Source: Mesorhizobium loti R88b
GTDB lineage: Bacteria > Pseudomonadota > Alphaproteobacteria > Rhizobiales > Rhizobiaceae
DNA length: 64,000 bases
Direction: 5' to 3'
Assembly (NCBI RefSeq): GCF_013170845.1
Contig: NZ_CP033367.1
Span: 4,713,001-4,777,000 of the forward strand
In this document: positions 44,360 through 53,043 of the stretch, in pieces
Layout of the letters: the number at the start of each line of letters is the position of its first letter
Numbering within the stretch: the first letter of the stretch is position 1
The notes under the pieces: model-generated
What the model was told of the DNA's origin: nothing
Databases searched by the model: none
What the model saw: only the letters and a program-made list of their open reading frames with translations
Made by a program: the position numbers and the translations under genes

Positions 44360-45523
44360 GTGAGCGTGCGTTTCAAGAGTGTCGTCGCCATAAGCTTCGC
44401 TGTGCTGGTCGCCGGCTGCGCTGGAAATACGCACGATCTGCTCAACAAGACGACGGTCGCGGTGCCCGCATCCGACATCGCCGCCACGCACGAGATTTTC
44501 GTCGCCACGACCCGGCAGAAAGCGACGAAGGATCCGCGGCAGGTGTTCGACGGCGATCGTTCGCTGACCACCAGCTTTGCGCGGGTCGATGTCACTGTTC
44601 CGAAGAGCCATCAGGTCGGCGCCATCGAGCGCGCCAAGGGTTCCGCCAACAGCAATCCGGCCAAGGATTTCACCGCCAAGGACGTCACCTACTACGAAGA
44701 CGCGCCGCAATTTGCCAAGGCTGTCGGCGCCGACATCGCCATGCGCGGTGATCGCGCGCTGGTTTTCGTGCATGGCTTCAACAATGGCTTCGACGACGGC
44801 ATCTACCGGCTGACGCAGATCGCCCACGACACGAAATATCCGGGCACGCCGGTGCTGTTTTCCTGGGCGTCGAGCGCCAAGACGACCGGCTACATCTACG
44901 ACAAGGACAGTGCCAACGCCGCGCGCGACGATCTCGAGGCGACGCTCAGGATGCTCGCCAAGACCCGGGTCAAGAGCATCGACATCATCGCTCATTCGAT
45001 GGGAACCTGGCTGACGATGGAGGCGCTGCGCCAACTCGCCATCACCGGCGATCGCGATCTCGGCGGCAAGCTCGGCTATGTCGTCCTGGCTTCACCCGAC
45101 ATCGATGTCGACGTGTTCAAGAAGCAGATGATGCGTTACGGCAAGCCAAACAAGCCGTTTGCCGTGCTGCTTTCAAGCGATGACCGGGCGCTCAAGCTGT
45201 CATCCATCATCTCGGGTGACAAACCCCGGGTCGGCGACTACGGCAATGCCGCCGATCTCGCCAGCTATGGCGTCTCCGTGGTCGACCTGTCCAAGATCAA
45301 GGGCGGCGACGGTGGCCTCAACCACGCCAAATTCGCCGACAATCCGATCCTGGTGCAGTTGCTCGGCGACCGCCTGCGCACGCCAGCCGGCCTCGCCTCG
45401 GACGAACCCGATCCGGCACAGCTCAACAATCTCGGCCAGGGCCTCGGCAAGGCCGTCGGCTCAGTCGCCGAAGTCGTCATCACCACGCCGTTCAAGGTGC
45501 TGACTATCGTCACTGGGGGGTGA
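44360..45523 (+). CDS. Lipoprotein alpha/beta hydrolase (DUF900), paralog B
   Basis: 387 residues from GTG, GGGAG upstream. Lipobox LVAGC with Cys 20, VFVHGFNNGFDDGIYRLTQIAHDTKYPGTPVLFSWASSAKTT and IAHSMGTWLTMEALRQLAI match paralog A almost residue for residue in the core. It has an extra C-terminal segment (about 345-387, DPAQLNNLGQGLGKAVGSVAEVV) absent from A. Tandem duplication of an ancestral gene is the simplest reading. Confidence 0.88.
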   Translation: MSVRFKSVVAISFAVLVAGCAGNTHDLLNKTTVAVPASDIAATHEIFVATTRQKATKDPRQVFDGDRSLTTSFARVDVTVPKSHQVGAIERAKGSANSNPAKDFTAKDVTYYEDAPQFAKAVGADIAMRGDRALVFVHGFNNGFDDGIYRLTQIAHDTKYPGTPVLFSWASSAKTTGYIYDKDSANAARDDLEATLRMLAKTRVKSIDIIAHSMGTWLTMEALRQLAITGDRDLGGKLGYVVLASPDIDVDVFKKQMMRYGKPNKPFAVLLSSDDRALKLSSIISGDKPRVGDYGNAADLASYGVSVVDLSKIKGGDGGLNHAKFADNPILVQLLGDRLRTPAGLASDEPDPAQLNNLGQGLGKAVGSVAEVVITTPFKVLTIVTGG

Positions 45524-45597
45524 TAGCATCAACTAATGACCCGCCAGCGTATGCCGAGCTTCTGACGAAGCCGGCCTCGTCAGGATATCGACACACC

Positions 45598-47415
45598 CTA
45601 AACGAACAGGTCGACCTTCTGGAAGGTCGTCACGTCGATCAGGCCGACATCGGAAATCCTGAGCTCAGGAATGACCACCAGTGCCAGCAGCGAGTGCTGC
45701 ATGTAGGCGTTGTTCAGGGAACAGCCCATCTTGCGCATCGCCTCGGTCAGCTTTTCGGCCTTGGCGGCGACGATCTCGGCGCGCTCGTCCGACATCAGTC
45801 CGGCGATCGGCATTTCGACCAGCGCCAATTCCTTGCCCTTGGAAAACAGCACGACGCCGCCGCCGACTTCGCCCAGCCGGTTGACCGCCAGCGCCATGTC
45901 CTGCTTGTTGGTGCCGACGCAGATGATGTGATGGGCGTCATGCGCCACGCTCGACGCCATGGCGCAGTCGCCCATGTAGCCGAAGCCTGAGACGAAGGCG
46001 TTGGTGACGCCGCCGGTGCCCCTGTGGCGCTCGACCAGCGCGATCTGGCAAACATCGTTGCGGCGGTCCATGGCGACCAGCCCGTCCTCGACGGCAAGAT
46101 CCGCCTCCAGCGCCCGCGTCGGCGCCTGGTTCTCGATGACGCCGATCACCCGCACCCGCACTTCGTTGGCGCCCTTGGGGGCCGTGATGTCGAAATCGCC
46201 GGCCTTCAGCTTCTTGCCCAACTTGACGGTGTTCTTCGCCGTCTCCGGATAGTCATAGGCCGGAATGTCGATGTCGAGCTTGCCGCCCTTGGCCAGCCTG
46301 ACGCCGCGCGCATAGACCTCATCGATGGTCATTGCGGCGAGATCGGAGACGATCAGCAGGTCCCCCAATCGCCCCGGCGCGATCGAACCGATCTCGCGTT
46401 CCAGCCTGAAATGCTGGGCAGTGTTGATCGTCGCCATCTGGATCGCCGTCACCGGCTTCAGCCCCTGTTGGATGGCGTGACGCACCACCCGGTCCATATG
46501 GCCTTCATGGACAAGCGTGCCGGAATGGCTGTCGTCCGTGCACAGGATGAAGTTGCGCGGATCGATGCCGCCTTCGGTCACCGCCTTTATCTGCGAGGCA
46601 ACGTCATACCAGGCCGAACCCAGCCGCAGCATTGCCTTCATGCCCTGGCGCACACGGGCAATCGCATCCTCGGCGCGCGTGCCTTCATGGTCGTCCTCGG
46701 GTCCGCCGGCGACATAGCCGTGGAACGGCAGACCGAGATCGCGCGAGGCATAGTGGCCGCCGACCGTCTTGCCTGCTTTCACAGTGGCGGCGATCTCGCC
46801 GGACATGACAGGGTCATTGGCGACGACACCAGGGAAATTCATCACTTCGCCGAGCCCGATTATGTTTTCCCAGGTCATCGCCTCGGCAACATCGGCGACC
46901 GTCAGCTCGGCACCGGCATGTTCGAGCCCCGGTGCCGAAGGCACGCAGGACGGCATCTGCACATGCACGTTTATGGGCATGGCAACCGCCTCGTCATGCA
47001 TCAGGCGAACGCCCGGCAGACCGAGCACGTTGGCGATCTCATGCGGATCGATGAACATCGAGGTGGTGCCATGCGGGATGACCGCGCGGCAGAATTCGGT
47101 CACCGTCACCATACCGCTCTCGACATGCATGTGCGCGTCGCAGAGGCCGGGCACCAGGTAGCGCCCGCCGGCATCGACCACCTTGGTACCCTGACCAATC
47201 GCGTGGCTGGCATTCGGCCCACAATAGGCAAAGCGGCCGCCTGATATGGCGATATCGGTGCCGGCGATGATCTCGCCTGAGTGAACGTTCACCCATCGGC
47301 CGTTGCGGATGACGAGATCGGCGGGCTTGCGGCCCATGGCGACGTCGACCAGATGTGTCGCCATCTCGGTCCAGGGCTTGGGTTTCGTCGCATGCGCCGC
47401 CGGCTTCTTTGCCAT
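45598..47415 (-). CDS. ade: Adenine deaminase
   Basis: 605 residues from the ATG at 47415 (GGAG upstream). Amidohydrolase-fold enzyme, adenine to hypoxanthine and ammonia, in purine salvage. Signatures: PGLCDAHMHVESGMVTVTEF (metal His-x-His), IPHGTTSMFIDPHEIANVLG, GHYASRD, ILCTDDSHSGTLV (metal Asp) and DAHHIICVGTNKQDM in the C-terminal domain. Length and order are typical of the AdeC family. Confidence 0.95.
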   Translation of the reverse strand: MAKKPAAHATKPKPWTEMATHLVDVAMGRKPADLVIRNGRWVNVHSGEIIAGTDIAISGGRFAYCGPNASHAIGQGTKVVDAGGRYLVPGLCDAHMHVESGMVTVTEFCRAVIPHGTTSMFIDPHEIANVLGLPGVRLMHDEAVAMPINVHVQMPSCVPSAPGLEHAGAELTVADVAEAMTWENIIGLGEVMNFPGVVANDPVMSGEIAATVKAGKTVGGHYASRDLGLPFHGYVAGGPEDDHEGTRAEDAIARVRQGMKAMLRLGSAWYDVASQIKAVTEGGIDPRNFILCTDDSHSGTLVHEGHMDRVVRHAIQQGLKPVTAIQMATINTAQHFRLEREIGSIAPGRLGDLLIVSDLAAMTIDEVYARGVRLAKGGKLDIDIPAYDYPETAKNTVKLGKKLKAGDFDITAPKGANEVRVRVIGVIENQAPTRALEADLAVEDGLVAMDRRNDVCQIALVERHRGTGGVTNAFVSGFGYMGDCAMASSVAHDAHHIICVGTNKQDMALAVNRLGEVGGGVVLFSKGKELALVEMPIAGLMSDERAEIVAAKAEKLTEAMRKMGCSLNNAYMQHSLLALVVIPELRISDVGLIDVTTFQKVDLFV

Positions 47416-47517
47416 CAAGAGACTCCTGTTTACGCGACTGTGCCAAGCCTGCCTGGTTTTGGCCAGCGCCAAACAGACGGTGAGGCCTGCCCAGCCTTCA
47501 CGAGGGCTATTTTGCCG

Positions 47518-47902
47518 TCACGAAGGCTGTTCCGCCTTGACCTCGACCGTGACTTTCGCACCGCCGGCCGAAATCCGTTCCGCGAGACGCTGGAGCTCGC
47601 CCGCGGCGAAGGTGCCGTTGAGCATCACCTCGCCGCCGAGGATGGGTTCGACCAGGCGCGGCGACGCCACCACGGCACCGTCGACGCTGAGATCGACCAC
47701 CTTGCCGACATTCGCCTTGGTGAAGTCGGCGAAAGCCTTTGCTGTCCGATGTCATCTTGAGGTTAAGGACCAGCTGTCCCGACGCTGCATCGGATACGAC
47801 CGCGGCCTTGGCAATGGCGAGCGTCAGTGGTTCGGCCATGGCGAAGCCGCAGGTAAGCAGCATGATGGCCACTCCAGCGATGAGACGAGCCAGGCTGTTC
47901 AT
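47518..47902 (-). pseudogene. Frameshifted secreted SecD P1-head-like protein
   Basis: A signal peptide (MNSLARLIAGVAIMLLTCGFAMA) and EPLTLAIAKAAVVSDAASGQLVLNLKMTSDS are in one frame; KAFADFTKANVGKVVDLSVDGAVVASPRLVEPILGGEVMLNG continues in another, ending at 47518. The frames join at about 47741-47746 near AGCAAAGG; deleting one base or adding two would restore a ~125 residue protein. The parts resemble the SecDF P1-head subdomain, where VGKxxxLxVDGxVVxxPxVxEPIxGG is typical. Either a true pseudogene or a base-call error. Confidence 0.75.
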
Positions 47903-48232
47903 CAGGATTTCCCCTGCAGAGACGACCATCTTGCACGGTCACGCCGGCAATGCCAGCCATCCTCGGCTTGCCCACTCCGGTTCGGCGTGCGACAGCCGTG
48001 GCGGGAAATTCAGGGACGGCCGACGCCCGCAGGGGGCGGGGGAATGGGTTGGGCCTGATGGCGCCGGCCTTGGCGGATCAAATCCGCCGCGCCGATATTT
48101 ACCCGTGCCAGCGCTGCGGATAATTCCGTGATCGCACCAGTATCCCAAAGCCTCCTCCTCTGGGCTGCGCGTTCAGACAGCTTAAGAACACGACTTGACG
48201 ACCTGTGTCTGGCATCTGAAAAGGGCTGGCCT
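47903..48232. other. Intergenic region upstream of tRNA-Leu
   Basis: I see no supported gene here; short frames on both strands look like chance. CTTGAC at 48194-48199 fits a rhizobial -35 for the tRNA promoter, but no good -10 follows at the usual spacing. Confidence 0.3.
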
Positions 48233-48318
48233 GCGGACGTGGCGGAATTGGTAGACGCAAGGGACTTAAAATCCCTCGATCTCTGATCGTACGGGTTCGA
48301 TTCCCGTCGTCCGCACCA
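48233..48318 (+). tRNA. tRNA-Leu (anticodon UAA)
   Basis: 86 nucleotides including an encoded CCA. Acceptor GCGGACG pairs with CGTCCGC; the D-arm has GGCGGAATTGGTAGACGC; the anticodon loop CTTAAAA holds TAA at 48267-48269; a class II variable arm (TCGATCTCTGATCGT) precedes GGGTTCGATTCCC. The long variable arm and UAA anticodon identify leucine. An imperfect stem (CCACCC...GGGTGG, 48316-48344) follows and may be its terminator. Confidence 0.97.
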
Positions 48319-48446
48319 CCCTTCGCTCTTTGAGCTTCGGGTGGCAGGCCACCTGGAGCTCGTTAGACGAAGGAGTGGCCTCCAAAGCCTTGGCGAAGGA
48401 GGACCGGCGAAGTCTCCACCCGGCCAACCATCTCCAATGGCTCGGC

Positions 48447-49025
48447 TCAAACCCCCATCGGGTACAATTTCAAATGCTGGATCAGGATAATCGTCTTGGC
48501 GTCGATGATGCGGCCGTCGGCAATGCCGGCCAGCGCTTCGTCGAGCGGCATTTCCAGGACCTCGATGTCCTCGCCCTCCTCCGGCGCACCGCCACCGGCT
48601 GAGATGCGGTCGGCCGGCGAGTAGCGGGCAACAAAGAACCAGAGCCGCTCGGTGACGCTGCCCGGGCTCATATAGGGCGAAAACAGCCGCTCGATCTTGT
48701 CCAAGTGGTAGCCGAGTTCTTCCTCGGCTTCCTTGCGGATGGCGGTCTCGGGATCGTTTTCGTCGAGCAGCCCGGCACAGGCCTCGATCAGCGGCTCGCG
48801 GTGGCCGGTGACATAGGCGGGATAGCGGAACTGGCGCACCAGGAGCACGGTCGAACGCTGGGGGTCATAGGGCAGGATCACCGCGCCGTCGCCGCGATCA
48901 TAGGTCTGACGGATCTGCGTCTCCCACTGGCCGTCGCGCCGGCGATAGTCGAGGACGGTCTTCTTCAGGACAGCCCAGTCGTCGGACAGAACCTCTTCCG
49001 AGCGGATGCGAATGCGATCTTCCAT
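48447..49025 (-). CDS. Nudix hydrolase (ADP-ribose / sugar-nucleotide pyrophosphatase type)
   Basis: 192 residues from the ATG at 49025, with GGAG six bases upstream; longer frames are unsupported. Nudix box GLLDENDPETAIRKEAEEELG is complete. The N-terminal strand region VLLVRQFRYPAYVTG and SPGSVTERLWFFVARY downstream match the NudF/NudK-like group. Substrate (ADP-ribose, GDP-mannose or other) cannot be decided. Confidence 0.92.
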   Translation of the reverse strand: MEDRIRIRSEEVLSDDWAVLKKTVLDYRRRDGQWETQIRQTYDRGDGAVILPYDPQRSTVLLVRQFRYPAYVTGHREPLIEACAGLLDENDPETAIRKEAEEELGYHLDKIERLFSPYMSPGSVTERLWFFVARYSPADRISAGGGAPEEGEDIEVLEMPLDEALAGIADGRIIDAKTIILIQHLKLYPMGV

Positions 49026-49179
49026 CATGGTCTCCATGCTATTGGTCGAGGCGTAGCCGCCAAGCGGCATTTGCGCAATGCAGGCGAATGGTTCAAAAAC
49101 GCGTCTCACCGTCTCGTGTCTGGCGCGCTCTCGATCCATTGCCTAGACAGCGGTCTACCCCTTCCGGAGCGCCCTTTTC

Positions 49180-50283
49180 ATGACAGCATCGCTTTTCCAG
49201 CCGATCACGCTTGACGGCCTGACCTTCCCCAACCGCATCGCCGTGGCGCCGATGTGCCAGTATTCCGCCGAGGACGGCTCGGCCAGCGACTGGCACCTTT
49301 ACCACTGGATGAACCTGGCCATGTCCGGCGCCGGCATGGTCACGGTGGAGATGACCGATGTCGAACGGCGCGGGCGCATCACGCATGGCTGCCTGGGGCT
49401 TTACTCCGACGACAATGAAGCCGCGGCGCGCCGCACCCTGGATGCCGCACGGCGCGTCGCCGCGCCGGGCACGAAGTTCGGCACACAGCTGGCACATGCC
49501 GGTCGCAAGGCCTCGAACCGCAAGCCCTGGGAAGGCGGCGGGCCGCTGCAGCCAAACGAGGATCCCTGGCAGACCGTCTCGGCCTCGGCCATCGCCTACG
49601 ACACCGGCTGGAACGTGCCGCACCCGCTGGAGGACGAAGAGATCCTGCAGCTCATCGAGCGCTTCGCCGAAGCCGCAAGGCGGGCCGAACGCGCCGGCTT
49701 CGACTTCATCGAACTGCACGCAGCACACGGCTATCTGATCTTCCAGTTCCTCTCGCCGCTGTCCAACCAGCGCACCGACCGCTGGGGCGGCTCCTTGGAA
49801 AACCGGATGCGTCTTGTCGTCGAAATCGCCAGGGCGGTAAAGAAGGCTGCACCAAAGCTCATGCTTGGCGCGCGGCTGTCCGTAAAAGACTGGGTCGATG
49901 GCGGCTTCGACGTCGAGGACGCGATCGAGGTGGCGAAAGCATTGAAGGCCGAGGGTGTCGCCTATCTCTGCTGCTCGAGCGGTGGCAATTCGCCCTTGCA
50001 GAAATTGCCCACCGGTCCCGGGTACCAGGTGCATCTGGCGGAGGCCGTACGCAAGGGCGCCGGCATCCCGACCCGCGCGGTCGGCCTGATCGACGATCCC
50101 AAGCAGGCCGAAGCTGTTATCGCCGAGGGCCGCGCCGACATGGTGGCGCTGGCGCGCGCCTTCCTCGCCGACCCGCGCTGGGGATGGCGTGCGGCCGCCA
50201 CATTCAGTGAAAAGATCCATCCGGCACCGCAACTCGCCCGCTCGGTCACGACCATGGAACACTGGATGAAGGCCGCCAGCTGA
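49180..50283 (+). CDS. NADH:flavin oxidoreductase, old yellow enzyme family (YqjM-like)
   Basis: 367 residues, a single FMN-binding TIM barrel. Active-site marks: PMCQYSAEDG (redox-modulating Cys), QLAHAGRKAS, ELHAAHGYL (substrate His pair), and GRADMVALARAFLADP (FMN phosphate site). Lengths and motifs fit the thermophilic-like ene-reductases such as YqjM and xenobiotic reductase A. Reduces activated C=C bonds; physiological substrate unknown. Confidence 0.95.
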   Translation: MTASLFQPITLDGLTFPNRIAVAPMCQYSAEDGSASDWHLYHWMNLAMSGAGMVTVEMTDVERRGRITHGCLGLYSDDNEAAARRTLDAARRVAAPGTKFGTQLAHAGRKASNRKPWEGGGPLQPNEDPWQTVSASAIAYDTGWNVPHPLEDEEILQLIERFAEAARRAERAGFDFIELHAAHGYLIFQFLSPLSNQRTDRWGGSLENRMRLVVEIARAVKKAAPKLMLGARLSVKDWVDGGFDVEDAIEVAKALKAEGVAYLCCSSGGNSPLQKLPTGPGYQVHLAEAVRKGAGIPTRAVGLIDDPKQAEAVIAEGRADMVALARAFLADPRWGWRAAATFSEKIHPAPQLARSVTTMEHWMKAAS

Positions 50284-50411
50284 TCGGCCCGACCTCCTCC
50301 TGATCCGACGTGATCCGGCCCAGCCCGTTGCAACAGCCGGCTTCAATTCTGTCCTCAACCTGTTACCTTGGGTAAGGCTGCGGCGGGCGCGGCCGGGCTT
50401 GGGAGGAAATC

Positions 50412-50729
50412 ATGTCGTTCAGGGCATTGGTACCGGTTGCCGCGTTGGCGGCTATCGCCGGACTTTGGATCGGCGCATCGACGCCGGCGGGAGCGCAATA
50501 CTGCGAAGGCACGGTGCACGGTCTGTCCGGGCGCTACAATCTGGCAACCGGCAGCGGCTTTCTCGCCGTGCGGACACGGCCGAATTCGTCATCGCGGATG
50601 ATCGGCCAGTTGTTCAACGGTGATCACACCGAGATCTTCGACCGGCGCGGCAACTGGTACCAGGTCGAAATCGGCGGCACCACCGGCTGGGCAAACGCAC
50701 AGTGGCTGCGCAATGACTGCGGTTACTGA
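50412..50729 (+). CDS. Exported SH3-like domain protein
   Basis: 105 residues. Signal peptide ending near AGAQ (residue 28), then a single bacterial SH3 domain (GFLAVRTRPNSSSRMIGQLFNGDHTEIFDRRGNWYQVEIGGTTGWANAQWLR). Two cysteines (about 31 and 103) may form a disulfide. The domain usually binds peptidoglycan or partners; function unknown. GGGAGGAAATC before the ATG is a strong ribosome binding site. Confidence 0.88.
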   Translation: MSFRALVPVAALAAIAGLWIGASTPAGAQYCEGTVHGLSGRYNLATGSGFLAVRTRPNSSSRMIGQLFNGDHTEIFDRRGNWYQVEIGGTTGWANAQWLRNDCGY

Positions 50730-50855
50730 GGGGCTGTTTCGAACGTCGCCGCAGTGAGATGGCCGCCGGAGCAGAGTTCCAGACATCCTCTGAGACGTTT
50801 GGGCGCAGGCTGACGGCCACTTTTGCAACCAAATTGGCTGTTTTGCGTTGCGGCC

Positions 50856-51134
50856 ATGATGGACAATAAACCTTTTGAAACGCCGGTCGTGGTCGAACTC
50901 GGCCATGTCGGCAAATATCGCCATATCCGCAGCACCCAGGAAGCGGCAGAGTGTCTGATGACGGTGTGGCCGCTCAATCGCGGCCCGCGTCATCGTGATG
51001 CCCTCGACACTTGCCTCAAAGTGCTGGAAGGTTATCGTTCGACGGCGGATGCGCGCCGGGCACTGATCGAAGCCGCCAGGGAATCGGAAGTGCTGGTGCC
51101 CGACGACAGGCTGTCAGACGACCGGCTGCATTAG
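50856..51134 (+). CDS. DUF982 family protein
   Basis: 92 residues from MMDNKPFETPVVVELG; no clear ribosome binding site. The block IRSTQEAAECLMTVWPLNRGPRHRDALDTCLKVLEGYRSTADARRALIEAARES is the DUF982 signature, a small protein family expanded in rhizobia. Function unknown. Confidence 0.85.
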   Translation: MMDNKPFETPVVVELGHVGKYRHIRSTQEAAECLMTVWPLNRGPRHRDALDTCLKVLEGYRSTADARRALIEAARESEVLVPDDRLSDDRLH

Positions 51135-51163
51135 CAGGCGGACCTTTTCAACCGGAGGATTTC

Positions 51164-51403
51164 ATGGCGAAGCTGACTTACAAGATCGTCGAACATGACG
51201 GCGGCTGGGCCTACAAGGTCGGCTCGACCTTCTCGGAGACATTTCCCACCCACCAGGACGCGTTGCGCGCTGCCGAAATTGCTTCGGCCGAGCAGCAGGT
51301 GGCAGGCGCCACGGACGGCATCCAGTACGAGGATGCCGACGGCAAGTGGCACGAGGAACTGGCCGATGGCCGCGATCGGCCGCAGACCGAGGTTTCCGAC
51401 TGA
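51164..51403 (+). CDS. DUF2188-type small protein
   Basis: 79 residues. GGAGGATTTC precedes the ATG. MAKLTYKIVEHDGGWAYKVGSTFSETFPTHQDALRAAEIASAEQQ and the acidic middle fit the DUF2188 pattern (beta-hairpin, helix). Function unknown. It follows the DUF982 gene by 29 bases and probably shares its transcript. Confidence 0.82.
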   Translation: MAKLTYKIVEHDGGWAYKVGSTFSETFPTHQDALRAAEIASAEQQVAGATDGIQYEDADGKWHEELADGRDRPQTEVSD

Positions 51404-51482
51404 TTTCATCGCCAAAGGCCGCAGGCCACGGACGTCCGGAGAGAGGGACGTCTCGTGGCCAGCTGCGAGCCCTCGCGGCCGA

Positions 51483-51767
51483 TTATTTACCGCAGTACTG
51501 GTCGTTCACGTTTCCCTGAGCATTCGCGTCAGGACCGGCCGTGTTCGACGCACAAGGGCCGACCGCGCCAGAACTGCCAAGGGTGTCCAGGCCAGACCGG
51601 TCGCCATTGATGCTTCCCGTCGTGTTCTGGTCGACGCCTGATGACTCTTCGTTGCCGAACGGCCACCAGTTGTGATGATTGGAATATGCGCCGTCGGACG
51701 ATTGGGCCATCGCCGATGTGGCAAGACCGATCGTGAGGACGGATGCTGCGAGAATTTTCCTGTACAT
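51483..51767 (-). CDS. Small secreted hypothetical protein
   Basis: 94 residues. Signal peptide MYRKILAASVLTIGLATSAMAQ, then a Gly/Ser/Asn-rich mature part with Cys at about 72 and 92 and the motif HHNWWPFGNEESSG. No recognised domain. GGAG lies before the ATG. Likely periplasmic or surface exposed. Confidence 0.72.
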   Translation of the reverse strand: MYRKILAASVLTIGLATSAMAQSSDGAYSNHHNWWPFGNEESSGVDQNTTGSINGDRSGLDTLGSSGAVGPCASNTAGPDANAQGNVNDQYCGK

Positions 51768-51821
51768 TGAATTACTCCGTGTCTTGGTCGCCTTGGGTGC
51801 GACACGGGGTAAACCCCTCAG

Positions 51822-52826
51822 TCAGCCGGATGGTTCATTGAAATTGTCGTGAGGCTTTAGTGATGGAAACGCGCGCGCGGCCATCCGCTCGATGAAACCG
51901 ATCACCCGCTTGGGCTCTACAAACTGCGGCATGTGACCGACGCCGTCGAGCGCTTCGAAATCGAGCCCTTTGATCTTGCCTTGCATTGGTTCGCCGTGGG
52001 TGCGGATGTCAATGACGCGGTCGGCCGCTCCAAAGAGGATGCCGGCGGGCATGGTGATCTCACCATAGCGCTGCTCGATGCGGCGGAGATCCTCTTCGAC
52101 CGCAACGATATCGGTCGACGTTGCGTGGAAATGAGCAGGCCGCAGTCCAAGCCATCCTCCGCCCTCGACCATATAGTCGGAAGGAAAAGCCTGCGGCGCG
52201 AATATGAATTCCATCGTCGGCCGCGCATATCGAAGGCTTGTCGGTATCGCCACCGTATAAGCCATGATCCAGCGCCAAAGACGTGACCGGATATAGAGCA
52301 AACCGGTCTTTTCACGCATACCGGTTTCCAGATGCGTCAACGGCGCCAGCAAGGCCATGCCCGAAATCGCCTCGGGATGTTCCACGGCGAGCGTCAGCGT
52401 GATGGCGCCACCCAGCGAGTGGCCGACCACCAGCGGCCTTTCGAGGCCCAGCGTTTCGATGAAACGGCGCACCAAAGCTGCCTGTTCGGGCAACCGGCCC
52501 GTCGCACCGTTGGCGCGCACCGAATAGCCCGATCCCGGACGATCGAGCGCGATCAGCCGGTAGCCTTGGCCGAAATGCGCAAACAGTGTGTGCCGGAAGT
52601 GATGGAGTTGAGCACCAAGCCCGTGCACGAAGACGATCGGCCTGCCCTCGCCCACATCGACATAGTGGATGCGGTTGCCGTCGATCTCGACGAATTTTCC
52701 GACCGGCGGCACCAGTCTTTGCGCCTTCGCCGCGATCCACATTGTTGCGAGCACGAGACAGGCAATCCCCAGGACCGCCAGTAGAAACAAAGCGGCCAGC
52801 AGCCACGACAGAATTGACAGGAGCAT
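51822..52826 (-). CDS. Membrane-anchored alpha/beta hydrolase
   Basis: 334 residues. An N-terminal membrane anchor (about 3-33, SILSWLLAALFLLAVLGIACLVLATMW) is followed by a hydrolase fold: FVHGLGAQLHHF, LDRPGSGYS, nucleophile S137 in GHSLGGA, Asp in LFGAADRVID and His in LDGVGHMP. Substrate unknown; similar to epoxide-hydrolase/haloperoxidase-like enzymes. The interspersed repeat copy 3 lies just upstream. Confidence 0.93.
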   Translation of the reverse strand: MLLSILSWLLAALFLLAVLGIACLVLATMWIAAKAQRLVPPVGKFVEIDGNRIHYVDVGEGRPIVFVHGLGAQLHHFRHTLFAHFGQGYRLIALDRPGSGYSVRANGATGRLPEQAALVRRFIETLGLERPLVVGHSLGGAITLTLAVEHPEAISGMALLAPLTHLETGMREKTGLLYIRSRLWRWIMAYTVAIPTSLRYARPTMEFIFAPQAFPSDYMVEGGGWLGLRPAHFHATSTDIVAVEEDLRRIEQRYGEITMPAGILFGAADRVIDIRTHGEPMQGKIKGLDFEALDGVGHMPQFVEPKRVIGFIERMAARAFPSLKPHDNFNEPSG

Positions 52827-52855
52827 TGTTCACCCGGATCAGGACCGGGCCAGCT

Positions 52856-52945
52856 TAGAGCAATTCCAGGAAAAGCGTGAAACGGTTTTGCCGGAAAAGC
52901 GCGTAGCGCTTTCCCTAGGGAATTGCGTTAAAACAAAGAGTTACG
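52856..52945 (-). repeat. Two-hairpin intergenic repeat, variant copy 3
   Basis: On the minus strand: AACTCTTTGTTTTAACGCAA, a nested insert CTAGGGAAAGCGCTACGCG, then AAAACCGTTTCACGCTTTTCC and TGGAATTGCTCTA. The core and 3' end match copies 1 and 2. It lacks their 5' CCGTTTC/GAAACGG hairpin and carries an extra hairpin (GGAAAGCGC/GCGCTTTTCC). Confidence 0.85.
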
Positions 52946-53043
52946 GTCGCGCCGCAGCCGCCGAAACGGGCGGCCAAAGGACCGCCCGTTGACCTTCTGT
53001 TTTCAGCGTGGATGACGCCAAACAACGTGCCGATGGCGAAAAA

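Noticed and set aside
46024-47244. 406-codon plus-strand frame across adenine deaminase
   Set aside because: Shadow of ade, whose metal-binding motifs are intact on the minus strand.
49093-50358. 421-codon frame opposite the old yellow enzyme gene
   Set aside because: Shadow of a strongly conserved gene.
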